Shown here piece by piece: positions 63,584 to 64,000 of a stretch of DNA of 64,000 nucleotides. A model generated the notes under the pieces. It did no database searches, was not told the origin of the DNA, and was given only the letters and a program-made list of their open reading frames with translations. The stretch is taken from contig NZ_JAAHHW010000005.1 of the NCBI RefSeq assembly GCF_010692325.1, positions 1-64,000 of the forward strand, given 5' to 3'. The number at the start of each line of letters is the position of its first letter. The first letter of the stretch is position 1. The position numbers and the translations under genes are program-made. This DNA is from Moorena sp. SIO3I8 (lineage in GTDB: Bacteria > Cyanobacteriota > Cyanobacteriia > Cyanobacteriales > Coleofasciculaceae).

Positions 63584-64000
63584 CTAAAACTTACTGGCCC
63601 AATCTTTAGCCCAGTTTAAGGTTTGAGTTACCTGTTCAAGGGTAGCGGCTTCACAGTAGAGTCGCAATAAGGGTTCAGTGCCACTAAAGCGAATCAGCAA
63701 CCAGCTGTCGTTAGCTAAACGGAATTTGTACCCATCTGTGGTTTGGCAATCCACCACTGCCTGACCATTAATTTCTTGGAGAGGCTCGGTTTGTAATTGT
63801 TCTTGTATACGCGATCGCACTTCCATCCCCGATAGATGTAAATCGATCCGGTCATAGGCAGAAGCATAGCCAGTTTGCTCTTGCAGACTCTTGTAGAGTT
63901 CACTTAAGTCTTTTCCAGATTTAGCGATCGCTTCTAATATATACAGTGCTGATAATAGAGCATCTCGCTCAGGAATATGGTTGCCATAGCCAATGCCTCC
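63584..64000 (-). CDS. Phosphoglucomutase/phosphomannomutase, C-terminal part (runs off the window)
   Basis: The frame is open from 63584 to the window end at 64000 with no start needed in between; the Met at 63826 is internal. Sequence: GGIGYGNHIPERDALLSALYILEAIAKSGK (the substrate-specificity loop GGIGYGNHIPERD) and at the end the phosphate-binding LLIRFSGTEPLLRLYCEA of domain 4. It belongs to the alpha-D-phosphohexomutase family that interconverts hexose-1- and 6-phosphates. The catalytic Ser is outside the window. Confidence 0.93.
   Translation of the reverse strand, partial: GGIGYGNHIPERDALLSALYILEAIAKSGKDLSELYKSLQEQTGYASAYDRIDLHLSGMEVRSRIQEQLQTEPLQEINGQAVVDCQTTDGYKFRLANDSWLLIRFSGTEPLLRLYCEAATLEQVTQTLNWAKDWASKF

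Overview
The window looks like a chromosomal segment of a large-genome filamentous cyanobacterium of the Moorena/Lyngbya type. The evidence is phycocyanobilin synthesis (PcyA), the NDH-1 subunit NdhS, a valyl-tRNA synthetase carrying the cyanobacterium-specific CAAD membrane domain, PII (glnB), many HIP1 octamers (GCGATCGC), and a very heavy load of heptanucleotide tandem repeats (STRR) and small palindromic elements between, and sometimes inside, genes. Genus is an inference; nothing here names it directly.

Region by region. (1) 1-12.3 kb: part of an extracellular contractile injection system (eCIS, phage-tail-like). A minus-strand run encodes a DUF4255 protein, an unknown partner, the sheath, two tube proteins, a DUF5908 protein, a LysM/tube-initiator protein, a VgrG-like spike and a gp25 baseplate protein. 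A AAA+ ATPase on the plus strand converges on it. A toxin-antitoxin pair and a Uma2 nuclease sit inside the locus. The far left end is a 111-bp foldback that truncates the ATPase. (2) 13-17 kb: a cupin-globin fusion divergent from a Crp/Fnr regulator, then tatA and pcyA. (3) 17-21.5 kb: MarR regulator and a DevBCA-type exporter. (4) 21.7-31.7 kb: an HTH-GrpE-like protein, then a heavy-metal RND efflux operon with two His-rich lipoproteins, divergent from an OmpR/HK two-component pair. (5) 31.9-37.7 kb: Dps, sulfiredoxin, and three polyamine genes (ureohydrolase, deoxyhypusine-synthase-like, speA). (6) 37.7-44.3 kb: a basic membrane protein, a CHAT-protease/TPR membrane protein, a 1.3-kb gene-free stretch, and an S8 protease with an OB-fold-like partner. 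(7) 44.9-51.6 kb: an AT-rich accessory island with a frameshifted 2OG oxygenase, a sulfotransferase, a hydroxyisobutyrate-dehydrogenase-like enzyme, a nonsense-interrupted methyltransferase, and a duplicated methyltransferase split by a decayed IS701-like element. (8) 52.2-64 kb: housekeeping genes (mrp, rodA, ndhS, HAS-barrel protein, valS, glnB, rdgB, phosphohexomutase), plus a TnpB element, a solo IS200/IS605-type end and a probable group II intron fragment.

How the parts work together: the eCIS genes would build a contractile syringe; the RND, lipoprotein and two-component genes form a metal-sensing and export module; speA, the ureohydrolase and the DHS-like gene give a plausible arginine-agmatine-putrescine-homospermidine route. 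By eye HIP1 is absent from about 1-13.9 kb and 44.8-53.2 kb and frequent elsewhere, which fits the eCIS locus and the methyltransferase island being later arrivals.
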